DNA from: an uncultured Treponema sp.
GTDB taxonomy: Bacteria > Spirochaetota > Spirochaetia > Treponematales > Treponemataceae
Assembly (NCBI GenBank): GCA_900317625.1
Contig: ONHK01000006.1
Coordinates: 34,711 to 98,710 of the forward strand
Direction of reading: 5' to 3'
DNA length: 64,000 nucleotides
Shown here: positions 8,844 to 17,675 of the stretch, piece by piece
How the letters are laid out: each line of letters starts with the position of its first letter
Numbering within the stretch: position 1 is the stretch's first letter
The notes under the pieces: model-generated
Database searches by the model: none
What the model saw: the letters and a program-made list of their open reading frames with translations, nothing else
What the model was told of the DNA's origin: nothing
Translations under genes and position numbers: made by a program

Positions 8844-9929
8844 TCAGACTGCAAAACTGTCTTTCTGCTGTTTTTCCTGGTTCATTTCGGTTATGTACAT
8901 AATAAAATAATCTTCAAGAGTTTTTTTAGGTCCAGGAAGCTTCATTCGGTCGCGTGCACGGGCATCATCGCGGCGGACTGTGTACAATGAATAAAAATCA
9001 CGGTAGTCAAGTCCGGCATCAGCTTTTACGTGCTCACCCAAAAAAGAAGAAACATCATCACGATTAATAGAAGAAATTCCACGTTCCCGCAAAATACTCT
9101 TCAATGTTGCGATTTGTTCCGTGGAAATTCCAAAAAGAAACTCCTCCATCGCCTGCGTCACTTCTGGAATCTGCAGCTTGCTTTTTATGAACGAAATCCA
9201 TTGTTCGTCCATCTGCATACTCATCATTATAAGTTCGCTAGTTCCCATCATTGTGCCAAATGCCGGGGCAAGACGGCGACGCGCGCTCCAGACCTGCTGC
9301 AGAACCGGCGCAACAGATTCAATCGTCTGGTCGTTACGGTGTTCCCACAAAAGCAAAAGCGAAAGTCCCCAGCTTCTTCTAAATTCAAGCGGCAAAGAAC
9401 CATCGTTTATCAGGTCAATATAAACATCTTCCGCAAGAAGCGTGAACATCATAGTTACAGTTTCCAGCTGAAGAGCTTGAGTTATGGATTTAGGTGCGCC
9501 AATCTGCTCGCTGATTTTTGCCATTGAAGAAAAAGTATGGATTTTTGCAACCATATAACCTTTTCCCAAAATCGCCTTTGACGGAAGCTGAAGAGTTGTA
9601 TCGCCCTTTGCCTGGTGCTTTACAAGAGAATCAATCAAAAGCTGAGGAGTGCGGATTCCACCTGGCAAATCGTGCCGTTCCAGCAAAGACGGAAAACGCG
9701 CAACAGATTCCGCAAGCCGCGTAAGATCTTTCATACGGCTTTCTATAACTTCAAGACGCTCCGGAGCTTTTTCCTTTAAAAGCGGAATAAACTGATTGTA
9801 AAGAATTTTTTCCTTTGGAGTAAGAATTACAATCCCTTCATCCTGAACTTTTTCAACTTCCGGCTCAGCATCATAAAAATCTGAAAGAGAAACTTCTGTA
9901 AATTTGCTATTTTCGTGCGCGTCGGACAT
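8844..9929 (-). CDS. Conserved-looking cytoplasmic protein of unknown function
   Basis: About 361 residues from the ATG at 9929 (MSDAHEN). The frame stays open further upstream, but there it overlaps the divergent promoter and is low in sense. There is no signal peptide or transmembrane segment. The middle is rich in alpha-helix (for example LLLLWEHRNDQTIESVAPVLQQVW) and the C-terminus is basic and charged (RRDDARARDRMKLPGPKKT). I do not recognise a domain. A TATAAT lies 9 bases before the start, so the message may lack a leader. It is divergent from the secreted vWA gene at 10037. The intergenic gap of 213 bases behind it (8631-8843) shows no other gene. Confidence 0.75.
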   Translation of the reverse strand: MSDAHENSKFTEVSLSDFYDAEPEVEKVQDEGIVILTPKEKILYNQFIPLLKEKAPERLEVIESRMKDLTRLAESVARFPSLLERHDLPGGIRTPQLLIDSLVKHQAKGDTTLQLPSKAILGKGYMVAKIHTFSSMAKISEQIGAPKSITQALQLETVTMMFTLLAEDVYIDLINDGSLPLEFRRSWGLSLLLLWEHRNDQTIESVAPVLQQVWSARRRLAPAFGTMMGTSELIMMSMQMDEQWISFIKSKLQIPEVTQAMEEFLFGISTEQIATLKSILRERGISSINRDDVSSFLGEHVKADAGLDYRDFYSLYTVRRDDARARDRMKLPGPKKTLEDYFIMYITEMNQEKQQKDSFAV

Positions 9930-9938
9930 AACTTTAAT

Positions 9939-9944
9939 ATTATA
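9939..9944 (-). promoter_or_regulatory. -10 box of the 8844-9929 gene
   Basis: TATAAT on the minus strand, 9 bases before the ATG at 9929; the -35 (CTTTAA at 9967-9962, spacing 17) is weak. Confidence 0.45.
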
Positions 9945-10036
9945 CACCAGAATTCCACTTTTTAAAGAAAAATCGAAAAAAAGAACGAAAAATTTTACAT
10001 ATTCAGATTCCGCCATTTTCTTCCGATAATATAGAC

Positions 10037-11257
10037 ATGAAGAAATGTTTTCTTATTTTATCAGTATTTTTTACAGGTTTTGCGGTTTTTGCACAGAGCA
10101 CGCTGCTTATAAAGCCGGATGACATTCGTCTTGTGCCGGAAGCAAGCAACAGTTTCAGCGAAATTCAAGGTTATCATCTTTTTGTAAAAAAACTTCCAAA
10201 AGTTGAATCGATAATGCTTGTTGAAACCACAAAAGATCCGGCCGGAAAAAATGACAGTTACGCTTACCGCGCGCTGGAATACAACAAAATCAACGGAGAC
10301 GAAATCCGCTATCTGAACGGCAAAAAACTTGAGTCTGAATATTCAAAATTCAGCCTTATTGATTCAACGCCAGAACCGGATGAGCAGTTCGGGGAAGCAT
10401 TTCACATCTACATTCCGCACCAGATGCAATACGGTTACCCTTGGTCACGAAACGGAAAAATCACGATTGACAAGGGAACTTTTATAAACATCCGTGCGTT
10501 TGAAAAAAAATATGGCGATTACACAGGCGAATATTACGACAATGCCTATATGTTCGACCTTGGACCAAAAATAAAAATTTCACATAAACCAGAACCTGAG
10601 CCAGAAAAACTTCCAGAAAAAGAAGAAATTCCAATTCTTACAGACGACTACAATCCTGTTGCAAGCGCAAAATTCAGCGAAATTTCAGATTTTTTAACAT
10701 ATTCAAAAGGTCCGGAAACAATTGTTGACGACATTATGGCAGCCCTTAACAATATCAATCCCAAAAATATGGTCGATGTTGTTTTTGCAATCGATGCAAC
10801 CGGCAGCATGAAAGACGATATTGAGCAGCTTAGAAAAGAATGGATTCCCCAACTTATTGCCTCGCTGAAAGATTTTAAGGACATAAGATTCGGGCTTTTG
10901 CTTTACCGCGATTATGGAGATAACTTTAAGTACAAAAATCTTCCGGTTAAATTCTTTGATTTTACAGAAGATGTGGGAATTTTTAACAAGAATCTGAACG
11001 GATTCAGAATAAACGGAAAAGAAGGCGGCGATATTCCAGAAGCCGTTTACGAAGCGCTTTACGCCTCGCTGGAATTTTACACATGGCGGCAAGATGCCCA
11101 AAAGAAAATCATTCTTATTGGCGATGCAGAGCCACACCCAACACCACGCGGAACAAAAAAATACACAAAAGAACTTGTGCAGAAACTCGCAGCTGAAAAA
11201 CAGATTAAAATCGACGCGATAATCACGCCGGACGAAAAATATAAGCGCGGAAGATAA
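10037..11257 (+). CDS. Secreted von Willebrand factor type A domain protein
   Basis: The 406-residue protein begins with a signal peptide (MKKCFLILSVFFTGFAVFAQ). Residues 20-190 are a beta-rich region without a family I recognise, followed by a Glu/Pro-rich linker (EPEPEPEKLPEKEE). The C-terminal half is a vWA domain with the MIDAS start VVFAIDATGSMKDDIEQL; the usual DxSxS is DATGS, as in other secreted bacterial vWA proteins. Such domains bind partners through a metal ion; the ligand is unknown. A TCCGATAA/GATAAT box lies 5-7 bases ahead of the start with no clear ribosome binding site. It is convergent with the DJ-1 gene across a shared terminator. Confidence 0.85.
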   Translation: MKKCFLILSVFFTGFAVFAQSTLLIKPDDIRLVPEASNSFSEIQGYHLFVKKLPKVESIMLVETTKDPAGKNDSYAYRALEYNKINGDEIRYLNGKKLESEYSKFSLIDSTPEPDEQFGEAFHIYIPHQMQYGYPWSRNGKITIDKGTFINIRAFEKKYGDYTGEYYDNAYMFDLGPKIKISHKPEPEPEKLPEKEEIPILTDDYNPVASAKFSEISDFLTYSKGPETIVDDIMAALNNINPKNMVDVVFAIDATGSMKDDIEQLRKEWIPQLIASLKDFKDIRFGLLLYRDYGDNFKYKNLPVKFFDFTEDVGIFNKNLNGFRINGKEGGDIPEAVYEALYASLEFYTWRQDAQKKIILIGDAEPHPTPRGTKKYTKELVQKLAAEKQIKIDAIITPDEKYKRGR

Positions 11258-11271
11258 CCGAAATATAGCAA

Positions 11272-11325
11272 GCAGAATGCCGTTTTTTGAGACTTTGAAA
11301 ATTCAAAAAAAACACGACATTCTGC
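11272..11325. terminator. Bidirectional hairpin between vWA and DJ-1 genes
   Basis: GCAGAATG (11272-11279) pairs with CATTCTGC (11318-11325), with a second inner pairing of T-rich and A-rich arms. It lies between two convergent genes. Confidence 0.6.
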
Positions 11326-11333
11326 CTAAAAAA

Positions 11334-11966
11334 TTATCTCTGAACAGTTCCGTTGTGAATTTTTTCTGCCGTTTCAGCATCCGTAAGAAGGCGTACAAGT
11401 TCCATCGCAAACTGTTCGGCTGTACCAGCACCACGGCTTGTGATTACATTTCCATCTGTAACAAACGGATTTTCTGTGCAGTGAACGCTGTTTTCCAGAA
11501 CATCTGAAACAGAAGCCTCATTTGCGCAATATTGCTCAACATCTTTTTCCATTTCAGGATAGCAAGTCCACTTTTTGCCTTTTAGAACTCCAGTTTTTGC
11601 AAGAACAACTGCCGGTGCCGCGCAGATTGCTGAAACAAATTTTCCGGCGGCAGAACATTTTTTTATGTATGCGGTAACTTCCTTGTTTGCGGCAAGATTT
11701 GCCGAGCCTGTCATTCCACCAGGAAAAAAGATTAAGTCCGGCAAATCTGAATCCGCAGAAAAATTCGCCTTGAATTCTTCAAAATTCATGTCTGCAATAA
11801 CAGGAATTTTATGCGAACCAATAACAATATACGGATCATTCATTGTCGGGCTTGGAACAGCAACTGTAACAACTTCCACCTGATGACTTCTTCGCAAATA
11901 ATCAACAGGTGTAAGAGCCTCTATCTCTTCAAAACCGTCTGCTAAAAAAACAAGCGCTGATTTCAT
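11334..11966 (-). CDS. DJ-1/PfpI family protein
   Basis: 210 residues. The fold signature is clear: the start ALVFLADGFEEIEALTPVDYLRR, then DLIFFPGGM, and the nucleophile-elbow cysteine in SAICAAPAVV. ITSRGAGTAEQFAMELV is typical near the C-terminus. The family includes YajL/ThiJ-like proteins linked to protection or repair of oxidised or glycated molecules; the exact activity cannot be read from sequence. GGAG precedes the ATG. It starts 24 bases after ackA, on the same strand, so it is probably the second gene of an ackA operon. Confidence 0.9.
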   Translation of the reverse strand: MKSALVFLADGFEEIEALTPVDYLRRSHQVEVVTVAVPSPTMNDPYIVIGSHKIPVIADMNFEEFKANFSADSDLPDLIFFPGGMTGSANLAANKEVTAYIKKCSAAGKFVSAICAAPAVVLAKTGVLKGKKWTCYPEMEKDVEQYCANEASVSDVLENSVHCTENPFVTDGNVITSRGAGTAEQFAMELVRLLTDAETAEKIHNGTVQR

Positions 11967-11990
11967 GATAACTCCAAAAAAATCTAACAG

Positions 11991-13319
11991 TTAGCGGGCA
12001 AGAATTTCTTTAAGCTCAGGAAGTTTTTCCAGCTCTTTTTTAAGAGATTCCTCGCGCGCCTTGTTCACATAGTCTTTTGACTGGAACGAATATTTAAAAT
12101 TCGTGTGGACATCATAAGTTCCCTTCATGAGCGCATAAGCATCCTCAGTCATTACAAGCTCTTCATCAGTTGGAATTACAAAAATCTTAACTTTTGAATC
12201 ATCTGTGCTGATTAAAGTCTCTGCGTTTGAAGTATTTGAAAGGTGATTTTTTCTAGAATCCATTTTTACGCCCAAAATCTCAAGGTTTTCAGTTGCAAGC
12301 TCGCGGATTCTTGGAGAATGTTCGCCAACACCAGCTGTAAACACAATAGCATCAACTTTTCCAAGTGCCGCAGCATAAGCACCAATCGTTTTTTTAATTC
12401 TATATCCTTCCATCGCCTGACCAAGCTTGCAAAGTGCATCGCCCTCTTCAGCACCCTTTTCAACATCGCGGCGGTCTGTATATTTTCCAGTAATTCCAAG
12501 AAGACCAGATTTTTTGTTCAAAGCCTTATCCATCTCATCAATGCTCATTCCAGTTTTTCTCATAATGTAGAATGGAAGAGCCGGATCAAGATCTCCAGAA
12601 CGAGTTCCCATAACAAGACCAGCAAGCGGAGTAAGACCCATAGTCGTATCGTAGCAGACACCATTTTTTACAGCACAGCAAGAAGCGCCGTTTCCAATGT
12701 GACAAATAATAAGATTTGTGTCTTTTGGATCTTTTCCTAAAAGGGCAGCCGCACGTTTTGCAGTGTACAAGAAAGAAGTTCCATGGAAACCATATTTTCT
12801 TGCGGCATATTTTGTGTACCATTCGCGTGGAATTGCATACATGAATGAACTTTCAGGCATTGTCTGGTGCCAAGCTGTATCCATAACAGCAGCATGAGGA
12901 ACATTCGGCAAAACTTTCTGAGCCGCCTCGATTCCCATGATATTTGCCGGCATATGAAGCGGTCCCAAATCAACAACAGAGCGGAAAGTATCCAGAACCT
13001 CCGGAGTAACAAGAACAGATTTAGTAAATTTATCGCCACCGTGCAAAACCCTATGGCCAACCGCACCAATAACGCTCATATCTTCAATAACACCAACTTC
13101 CTTATCAGTGATTTCCTTAAGAATAAGCTCAATCGCCTCTTTGTGGGTCGGACACGGACTTTCAAATTCAATCTTTTTTCCATGCGCCTTGTGAGTAATG
13201 CAAGAACCAGTGTCACCAATTCTCTCAACAACACCATTTGCCATTACAACCTTGTTGTCCCAATCATAAACCTGATATTTTGCAGAAGAAGATCCGCAGT
13301 TAAGTGTTAAAATTACCAT
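11991..13319 (-). CDS. ackA: Acetate kinase
   Basis: 442 residues, slightly longer than the ~400 usual. It interconverts acetyl phosphate + ADP with acetate + ATP, the energy-yielding last step of acetate fermentation, in the cytoplasm. Family motifs are complete: [13 protein letters not shown] at the N-terminus, [37 protein letters not shown] and [14 protein letters not shown]. The C-terminal ~40 residues (after [19 protein letters not shown]) extend beyond the conserved core. GAGGAAAG precedes the ATG. No pta is present in the window. Probably co-transcribed with the DJ-1 gene. Confidence 0.97.
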   Translation of the reverse strand: MVILTLNCGSSSAKYQVYDWDNKVVMANGVVERIGDTGSCITHKAHGKKIEFESPCPTHKEAIELILKEITDKEVGVIEDMSVIGAVGHRVLHGGDKFTKSVLVTPEVLDTFRSVVDLGPLHMPANIMGIEAAQKVLPNVPHAAVMDTAWHQTMPESSFMYAIPREWYTKYAARKYGFHGTSFLYTAKRAAALLGKDPKDTNLIICHIGNGASCCAVKNGVCYDTTMGLTPLAGLVMGTRSGDLDPALPFYIMRKTGMSIDEMDKALNKKSGLLGITGKYTDRRDVEKGAEEGDALCKLGQAMEGYRIKKTIGAYAAALGKVDAIVFTAGVGEHSPRIRELATENLEILGVKMDSRKNHLSNTSNAETLISTDDSKVKIFVIPTDEELVMTEDAYALMKGTYDVHTNFKYSFQSKDYVNKAREESLKKELEKLPELKEILAR

Positions 13320-13412
13320 TTCTTTCCTCTAAAACCAAAACTTTAATATAGAAGTAAATATATAAACATTTTAGAACTTTAAACAAAAATAGAAAAGGGC
13401 GAAAAATTAAGT

Positions 13413-13440
13413 AAAAAAAGAAAGGGCGGCCAACCGCCCT
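13413..13440 (-). terminator. Intrinsic terminator of the pur operon
   Basis: On the minus strand AGGGCGG, a 4-base loop and CCGCCCT form a perfect 7-bp stem (13440-13423) followed by TTCTTTTTTT. It lies 65 bases behind purN. Confidence 0.88.
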
Positions 13441-13503
13441 ACAGTCGCACTTCGTTGCGCCTTACCCACCGTGCGGGCTTCAATCGCCAGCCCGCAACGC
13501 TCG
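13441..13503 (-). repeat. GC-rich hairpin segment behind purN
   Basis: TGCGGGCT (13472-13479) and AGCCCGCA (13489-13496) form a perfect 8-bp stem. It is followed towards the terminator by a second weaker palindrome (GCGCAACGAAGTGCG on the minus strand). Base composition is far richer in GC than the flanks, like families C and D in this window. Confidence 0.5.
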
Positions 13504-13504
13504 G

Positions 13505-14131
13505 CTAAATATATTTTTCAACAAGAAGGCATGCACCTTCAACAATAGCCTTATGTTCCTCTGGAGCAATGCGCGCATAAAGAGAATCTGGAGTATCACC
13601 CGGCAAAACCGGAACTTTTTTTTGGATAAGGATTTTTCCGCCGTCACATTCTCCATTCACAAGATGAATTGTACAGCCACTTTCTTTTTCACCGGCAGCA
13701 ATAACCGCCTCATGAACATAATGTCCCCACATTCCCACACCGCCAAATTTTGGCAAAAGAGCAGGATGCAGATTTATTATCTTGTTGGCATATTTTTCAA
13801 TAATCTTTCCAGAAAGAACCGTAAGCCAACCAGCCTGAACAATTCCTTCAACAGCAAATTCATTACAGATTTCAAGAACTTTATCGCTTACAGCAATGCG
13901 TTTTTCTTCTCTTGTGGCGTTTTTTGCGTTTTCCGCTCCCATAACAGCATACGGACTTGTGATTCTAGTTGGAATTCCAGCCTCTGCAGCCCGCTCCAAG
14001 GCAAACGCATCCTTATGATCGCTGATTACAACAGCAATAGTGTAAGGACAATCCTTATTTACCTTTTCAAAATCAATCAACGCCTGAAGATTCGTTCCAC
14101 CCCCAGAAACCAAAACCGCAATTTTTTTCAT
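13505..14131 (-). CDS. purN: Phosphoribosylglycinamide formyltransferase (folate-dependent)
   Basis: 208 residues, normal length. It transfers a formyl group from 10-formyl-THF to GAR in purine synthesis. The start MKKIAVLVSGGGTNLQALID carries the phosphate-binding loop; INLHPALLPKFGG holds the catalytic Asn and His, and GECDGGKILIQ the catalytic Asp. Last gene of purE-F-M-N; a terminator lies behind it. Separated from purM by 319 bases of hairpin repeats, so expression may depend on read-through. FolD elsewhere in the window supplies the 10-formyl-THF precursor. Confidence 0.96.
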   Translation of the reverse strand: MKKIAVLVSGGGTNLQALIDFEKVNKDCPYTIAVVISDHKDAFALERAAEAGIPTRITSPYAVMGAENAKNATREEKRIAVSDKVLEICNEFAVEGIVQAGWLTVLSGKIIEKYANKIINLHPALLPKFGGVGMWGHYVHEAVIAAGEKESGCTIHLVNGECDGGKILIQKKVPVLPGDTPDSLYARIAPEEHKAIVEGACLLVEKYI

Positions 14132-14264
14132 ACTAATCCTCGCGCAAAATTCTTAAAGTCAGTTTACATGGAATTCGGGAATGTTACAAGAAAAGGAAGA
14201 GTTGTGTAAAATTAAAAAAGTTCCCGCTGCAAAACGAAACAGGAACTTTCAGAAATCTCATAAA
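14132..14264. other. Intergenic sequence with nothing recognised
   Basis: This is the purN-proximal part of the 319-base purM-purN gap (14132-14450). No gene, promoter or hairpin of note was seen; short reading frames here have no ribosome binding site. Confidence 0.5.
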
Positions 14265-14450
14265 TTTGGAGCAGAAACTGCTCGGTTCGCTCGGGCTGGA
14301 ACAAATTGCTGTCGCAATTTGTTCTATTTACACGTTCGCAAAAAACTGCGCCACTGCTCGGTTTTTGCTCATAGTTGGTCAAAACCGCTTTCGCGGTTTT
14401 TCCTATTCACACGTTCGCGATTTCCTGCGCCACTGCTCGGAAATCGCTCA
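14265..14450 (-). repeat. Family D: two tandem variable-stem hairpin units inside the pur operon
   Basis: Two units of about 78 bases (14295-14373 and 14374-14450) each hold two hairpins. Framework sequence is shared: ACACGTTCGC and CTGCGCCACTGCTCGG occur in both. Stem sequences differ but pair in each. First hairpin: 11 bp 299-309/314-324 (+14000) in unit 1, and AAAACCGC/GCGGTTTT (14381-14388/14393-14400) in unit 2. Second hairpin: GCAAAAA/TTTTTGC in unit 1, and GCGATTTCC/GGAAATCGC (14417-14425/14439-14447) in unit 2. On the transcribed (minus) strand the unit 2 stem closes a GAAA tetraloop. A further hairpin, GAGCAG-AAA-CTGCTC, starts the block. Confidence 0.8.
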
Positions 14451-15545
14451 CTAATCCTCGAAAAGGACTTTTTCTTTCTGGGTTTCGGCTTTGCCTTCTG
14501 CATAGGCTACACGGCCGATTTTGTATGCCTTCATATCTGGGCAGTCATCACGGTGATATTTTGAAGCATTTGCATTGAACATTTCGATGATTTCATCTGC
14601 ATCTTTTGCTTTTACCGCAAGAACGAATCCGATTCCCATATTGAATGTATTGTAAATTGTATTCAAATCTGCACCACGGCGAATAAGTTCTCCAAATACA
14701 GGTGGAATATCCCAGCTAGAGCGTTTGATTACAGAAATCAGCTGTTTCTTTCCATCTTTTGCTTTTGGATACATTCTTGGAATATTTTCGTAGAATCCGC
14801 CGCCTGTAACATGAACCATTCCGTGAACTGATTTCTTGTATTTTGCAAGAACTTCCATAACTGGTTTTACGTAAATGCGTGTCGGTGTAAGCAAAACTTC
14901 ACCGATTGTCTTTCCAGTTTCTTTTCCATCCATAAGGAAAGGTTCATTTGGATTTGGAACAAGTTTTCTTACAAGGCTGAATCCGTTTGAATGAACACCT
15001 GTTGAAGAAAGCCCGATAAGAACATCACCTTCCGCAATATCCTCACCGGTAATCATATCGTTCTTTTCGCCAACACCAACGCCAAATCCCGCCAAATCGT
15101 ATTTTCCAACATCGTAGAAACCTGGCATCTCGGCAGTTTCACCGCCAAGCAAAGCGCATCCTGTCATAACGCATCCGTCTGCAACGCCCTTTACAAGATC
15201 CGCCGCAACTTCAGCCTCCAATTTTCCGCAGGCAACATAATCAAGGAAGAACAGAGTCTGAACACCCGAACACAAAATATCGTTTACGCTCATCGCAACA
15301 CAGTCAATTCCGACTGTATCATATTTTTTCATCTGGAACGCAATGTCAAGTTTTGTACCAACACCGTCAGTTCCGCTGACCATTACAGGATTTTTATAAC
15401 CTTTTGGAATTTCAAACATTCCGTTAAAACTTCCAAGACCAGTAAGAAGACCAGGAATCGCAGTTCTTTTTGCATGCTCTTTGTACTTATCAACAGCGCG
15501 ATAACCTTCTTCTACATCTACTCCAGATTCTTTGTAACTAGCCAT
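14451..15545 (-). CDS. purM: Phosphoribosylformylglycinamidine cyclo-ligase (AIR synthetase)
   Basis: 364 residues. It closes the imidazole ring: FGAM + ATP to AIR. Landmarks: DVEEGYRAVDKYKEH at the N-terminus, the ATP-site VSGTDGVGTKLDIAFQ, GIDCVAMSVNDILCSG, LGGETAEMPGFY, GLSSTGVHSNGFSLVRK and HVTGGGFYENIPR. The C-terminus (KAETQKEKVLFED) is a short charged tail. purF lies 76 bases upstream on the same strand. The hairpin units of family D begin right at its stop codon. Confidence 0.97.
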   Translation of the reverse strand: MASYKESGVDVEEGYRAVDKYKEHAKRTAIPGLLTGLGSFNGMFEIPKGYKNPVMVSGTDGVGTKLDIAFQMKKYDTVGIDCVAMSVNDILCSGVQTLFFLDYVACGKLEAEVAADLVKGVADGCVMTGCALLGGETAEMPGFYDVGKYDLAGFGVGVGEKNDMITGEDIAEGDVLIGLSSTGVHSNGFSLVRKLVPNPNEPFLMDGKETGKTIGEVLLTPTRIYVKPVMEVLAKYKKSVHGMVHVTGGGFYENIPRMYPKAKDGKKQLISVIKRSSWDIPPVFGELIRRGADLNTIYNTFNMGIGFVLAVKAKDADEIIEMFNANASKYHRDDCPDMKAYKIGRVAYAEGKAETQKEKVLFED

Positions 15546-15621
15546 ATCTTATGGTCTCCTAAAAAATAATTTTTTGTCTCAATTTTAAGATTTCGATTTG
15601 AACAAAATCCCAAAACCGATA

Positions 15622-17079
15622 TTAATTCACTTTTTTTTCTATAAGTTCGCCAGGAACTCTCATTGGATATTCACCTGTAAAGCAACCTTTGCAGAATCCA
15701 TATTGTTCAGGATTGCAAGCACGCAACGCCTCGAACATTCCATCCACAGAAATGAACGCAAGCGAATCCGCACCGATTTCCTTGCGAATTTCCTCAACAT
15801 CATGTCCAGAAGAGATAAGCTCCTCTTTTGTAGGAGTGTCAATTCCAAGATAGCAAGGAAATTTTACTGGCGCTGAGCTTACGCGGAAATGAACCTCTTT
15901 TGCTCCTGCGCGGCGAAGAATCTGAACCAGACGGCGGCTTGTTGTTCCACGCACAATCGAATCATCAATTACAATAACCCGTTTTCCGTTCAAATCGCTT
16001 TTCAATGCATTCAGCTTTACAAAAACCATATTTTCACGCGCCTGCTGCGTTGGAGCAATAAAAGTGCGCCCGATATACTTGTTTTTTACAACACCCATCG
16101 CGTAAGGAATTCCAGATTCCCTTGAATAACCGATTGCAGCGCCAAGCCCGGAATCCGGAACTCCGACAACAACATCAGCATCAACCGGCGATTCCTTTGC
16201 AAGCTGCGCACCCATTTTATATCTTGCTTCCTGAACAGGAATATCATCAATAATTGAATCAGGGCGGGCAAAATAGACATATTCAAAAATGCACGAACGC
16301 TTTGAAGTCTTTTCTCCAAATTCAAAAGAAAGAACGCCATCCTTGTTGATTATCACAATTTCGCCAGGATGAATATCGCGCACAAAAGTTCCGTTGATTG
16401 CATCAATCGCACAAGATTCACTTGCAAGAACCCAGCCGCCTTTTACCTGACCAAGACAAAGAGGTCTGATTCCATTAGGGTCGCGAGCACCAATCAAAGC
16501 ATCTTTTGTCATAACACAAAGCGCAAACGAACCCTTTATCATCTGGATTGTATCAGTAAGAGCGCGTTCAAGCCCTTTTTTGTAACCGCGGGCAATGAGC
16601 TTTACAATAACTTCCGTATCGCTAGAAGAATTGAACGCGGCTCCAGTTTCCTCAAACATATCGCGGAGCTGAACATAGTTCACAAGCTGACCATTGTGGG
16701 CAACCGCAACCGGTCCCAGTTTTGACTGAATCAACATCGGCTGCGCATTCTCAATAGTCTTTGAGCCGGAAGTCGCATAACGCACATGACCAATCGCAAG
16801 ATGTCCCTGCAATTCCTGAAGATGCTCCAGCTTAAAAACATCAGAAGTAAGCCCCATCTGCTTATGTATTTTCACTTCGTTTCCATCAGAAACACAAATA
16901 CCAGCGCTGTCCTGACCACGGTGCTGCAAAGAATACAAACCGTAATAGCACATTGTCGCAGCGTTCATCTGGGAATCAGAAAATTTCGGGTCATCAGGAT
17001 TCATGTAAACGCCGATTACGCCACATTCATCATGAAATTTATCATCTTTTTCGTTGTACAAAAATTCGTTTTCAGACAT
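15622..17079 (-). CDS. purF: Amidophosphoribosyltransferase, Fe-S type with propeptide
   Basis: 485 residues. It makes phosphoribosylamine from PRPP and glutamine, the first committed purine step. An 18-residue propeptide precedes the nucleophile Cys19 (HDECGVIG), which must become N-terminal by cleavage. The PRPP loop is VIVIDDSIVRGTTSRRLV. Four cysteines match the [4Fe-4S] ligands known in Bacillus PurF: SCIFEYVYFARPDS, PCYLGID and CKGCFTGEYP. This predicts the oxygen-sensitive type. Its ATG overlaps the purE stop by one base (TAATG), so translation is probably coupled. Confidence 0.97.
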   Translation of the reverse strand: MSENEFLYNEKDDKFHDECGVIGVYMNPDDPKFSDSQMNAATMCYYGLYSLQHRGQDSAGICVSDGNEVKIHKQMGLTSDVFKLEHLQELQGHLAIGHVRYATSGSKTIENAQPMLIQSKLGPVAVAHNGQLVNYVQLRDMFEETGAAFNSSSDTEVIVKLIARGYKKGLERALTDTIQMIKGSFALCVMTKDALIGARDPNGIRPLCLGQVKGGWVLASESCAIDAINGTFVRDIHPGEIVIINKDGVLSFEFGEKTSKRSCIFEYVYFARPDSIIDDIPVQEARYKMGAQLAKESPVDADVVVGVPDSGLGAAIGYSRESGIPYAMGVVKNKYIGRTFIAPTQQARENMVFVKLNALKSDLNGKRVIVIDDSIVRGTTSRRLVQILRRAGAKEVHFRVSSAPVKFPCYLGIDTPTKEELISSGHDVEEIRKEIGADSLAFISVDGMFEALRACNPEQYGFCKGCFTGEYPMRVPGELIEKKVN

Positions 17080-17576
17080 TACAGTTCCACTCCGGAAGCA
17101 ACACCAGCTTTAGCGTCATCTGCAAGTTTTTTGCGGAAAGCCAAAAGTTTTTCCTTCAGCTCAGGATATTTAATAGAAAGAATTTGAACAGCAAGATAAG
17201 CCGCATTTTTCGCATTTCCAATTCCAACAGTCGCAACCGGAATCTGAGGCGGCATCTGAACGATAGAAAGAAGCGCGTCCATTCCGCCAAGCCCGTTTGA
17301 ACCGGCAGAAATACATTCAAGAGGAACTCCAATCACAGGCAAAGTTGTAATTCCCGCAATAACACCAGGAAGAGCCGCCGCAAGTCCAGCCCCGGCAATA
17401 ATAACTTCAAAACCATCTTTTTCGCACTGTCTTACAGTTTCATGCAAAAGTTCACCAGCACGATGAGCCGAAATCACAAAAGCCTTATATTCAACGCCGA
17501 ATTCCTTAAGAACATCAGCAGCTTTCTTCATTTTTTCTGTATCCGATTTTGATCCGAAAAAAATCGCAACCTTCAA
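17079..17576 (-). CDS. purE: PurE: 5-(carboxyamino)imidazole ribonucleotide mutase-like
   Basis: 165 residues. It acts on the carboxylation of AIR to CAIR. The phosphate loop FFGSKSDTEKM, VISAHRAGELLHETV and AGAGLAAALPGVIAG look like class I PurE (mutase using N5-CAIR) rather than the class II carboxylase type, although AGELL replaces the usual TP. No purK is in the window; if none exists in the genome the class call should be revisited. First gene of the pur operon, with a promoter 55-90 bases upstream and GGAGGA ahead of the ATG. Confidence 0.95.
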   Translation of the reverse strand: MKVAIFFGSKSDTEKMKKAADVLKEFGVEYKAFVISAHRAGELLHETVRQCEKDGFEVIIAGAGLAAALPGVIAGITTLPVIGVPLECISAGSNGLGGMDALLSIVQMPPQIPVATVGIGNAKNAAYLAVQILSIKYPELKEKLLAFRKKLADDAKAGVASGVEL

Positions 17577-17636
17577 ATCCGTCCTCCTCGTTTTGCCTTA
17601 AAATTCCACAAAAACGATAACTGACTTTACCACAAT

Positions 17637-17665
17637 TTTATAACATTCGCAATGTAAGAAAACAA
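17637..17665 (-). promoter_or_regulatory. Promoter of the purEFMN operon
   Basis: On the minus strand -35 TTGTTT (17665-17660), 17-base spacer, -10 TATAAA (17642-17637), 61 bases ahead of the purE ATG. I see no riboswitch-like fold in the leader. Confidence 0.65.
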
Positions 17666-17675
17666 TTTAAAAATC

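Noticed and set aside
12243..13310. Open frames on the plus strand opposite ackA
   Set aside because: Shadows of a complete acetate kinase gene.
13441..13503. tRNA or other small RNA gene behind purN
   Set aside because: Two stems are present but no cloverleaf, T-loop motif or acceptor end.
14265..14450. CRISPR array
   Set aside because: Only two units, each internally palindromic with variable stems; there are no direct repeats with unique spacers of constant length.
17577..17666. Purine riboswitch in the purE leader
   Set aside because: The ~60-base leader has no three-stem fold or conserved core; only a plain promoter is visible.
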